A DNA stretch of 64,000 nucleotides from Ciceribacter lividus (GTDB lineage: Bacteria; Pseudomonadota; Alphaproteobacteria; Rhizobiales; Rhizobiaceae), in assembly GCF_003337715.1 (NCBI RefSeq), contig NZ_QPIX01000010.1, positions 1-64,000 of the forward strand, in the 5' to 3' direction. The notes under the pieces were generated by a model, which saw nothing but the letters and a program-made list of their open reading frames with translations, was not told the origin of the DNA and did no database searches. The stretch's first letter is position 1; each line of letters begins with the position of its first letter. Shown piece by piece: positions 63,524 to 64,000 of the stretch. The position numbers and the translations under genes are program-made.

Positions 63524-64000
63524 TCAGCGTAGCAGACCGTCGAGCAACGGCAAGCCGATGATCGCGGCGGCGGCAATGAGCCCGTAACAGATACGCCGGA
63601 ACACCTGGTCGTCGGTCTTGCCGAAGAGCCGCGACCCGGCAAGCACGCCGAGGCCGAAGACCGGGCCGGCGACGAGCGACAACGCAAATGCCGGCAGGCC
63701 GAAAAAGCCGGCGAACACGTAGTTGACGCCGGTGATCAGCGAGCTCATCGCGAAATAGAAGACGAGATTAGCGCGCACCGTGGTCGCCGGCAGCGCTCCG
63801 CCGAGCCAGTAGGCGACGACCGGCGGTCCGCTCACCTGTGCTGCCCCGCCGAAGACGCCTGCAACCGCGCCCACGCCGATGGTGAGCGGCGCCGTAGGCT
63901 TGCCGTGATAGCGCCAGCCGGAGACCAGCAGAGCGAGCAGCGAAATGACCACGGCGATGATCGCCCAGCGAACGGCGAGCGGATCGGCGCGGGCGAGGAT
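63524..64000 (-). CDS. TSUP family transporter (partial, N-terminus beyond the window)
   Basis: The C-terminal 158 residues of a second TauE/SafE-type membrane protein. The open frame continues past base 64000, so the start is not visible. Hydrophobic helices include VVISLLALLVSGWRY, and the repeat GVGAVAGVFGGAAQVSGPPVVAYWL is a TSUP hallmark. The substrate is unknown; sulfite, sulfoacetate or organic anions are typical. Confidence 0.88.
   Translation of the reverse strand: MLARADPLAVRWAIIAVVISLLALLVSGWRYHGKPTAPLTIGVGAVAGVFGGAAQVSGPPVVAYWLGGALPATTVRANLVFYFAMSSLITGVNYVFAGFFGLPAFALSLVAGPVFGLGVLAGSRLFGKTDDQVFRRICYGLIAAAAIIGLPLLDGLLR

Noticed and set aside
1-64000. tRNA, rRNA, integrase or insertion sequence
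   Set aside because: Scanned for and not seen; all long gaps were examined and hold only promoter, hairpin or repeat sequence.

Overview
The window is a gene-dense, high-GC chromosomal segment of an alphaproteobacterium of the Rhizobiaceae type (Rhizobium/Sinorhizobium/Shinella relatives). Signs of this are the repeated Cache/CHASE3/4HB chemoreceptors, BA14K, DUF1217, DUF6101, DUF1344 and RT0821/Lpp0805 family proteins, a BioMNY biotin transporter, a RibB with a degenerate GTP cyclohydrolase II half, and clusters of GC-rich intergenic palindromes typical of rhizobia. I cannot name the species. I saw no rRNA, tRNA, CRISPR array or insertion sequence.

Layout. 1-5000: start of a secreted-protein gene behind a striking array of four 11-bp-phased direct repeats, a Cache chemoreceptor, a small secreted protein, purD, and a HicAB toxin-antitoxin pair with a readable promoter/operator. 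5000-13000: tex, cfa, ubiA, a DUF6101 gene and a large repetitive DUF1217 protein. 13000-18600: modABC behind a near-perfect ModE box, facing a single-domain modE that overlaps a D-2-hydroxyglutarate-dehydrogenase-like FAD enzyme, then Sua5. 18700-25900: a protein with a degenerate GGDEF domain, an unknown gene, a gbcA-gbcB-type glycine betaine demethylase pair, BA14K, and a Tat-exported PhoX phosphatase with a Pho box. 26100-34500: pirin, dxs, a CHASE3 chemoreceptor, a DUF4424 protein, tlyA and a TrmA/RumA-type RNA methyltransferase. 34500-45600: fatty-acid enzymes (enoyl-CoA hydratase, acyl-CoA dehydrogenase with a LiuR-like upstream site), a TSUP transporter, a 4HB chemoreceptor, xseB, a histone-deacetylase-fold enzyme, a thioesterase and a sorbosone-dehydrogenase-like protein. 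45200-49600: an HxlR regulator with a large palindromic operator, bioMNY, and a YcaQ-type glycosylase. 49600-52100: an AT-rich island with two divergent nuclease-like genes. 52100-64000: ribB, aroC, a GGDEF-EAL protein, a phosphatase, fabI, a DnaJ-like co-chaperone, a surface lipoprotein, pdxH, a polysaccharide deacetylase and a partial TSUP transporter.

Most of the window is conserved housekeeping DNA. The clearest candidate for something undescribed is the island at about 49.6-52.1 kb: an HNH nuclease with an N-terminal wing-like domain, divergent from a 477-residue protein carrying a C-terminal PD-(D/E)XK-like motif set. Its base composition is very different from the flanks (as low as 28% GC in 60 bases), which suggests recent transfer and a possible anti-phage or DNA-restriction role. 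Secondary items are the four-repeat regulator array at 123-162, the repeat architecture of the DUF1217 protein, and the HxlR operator.
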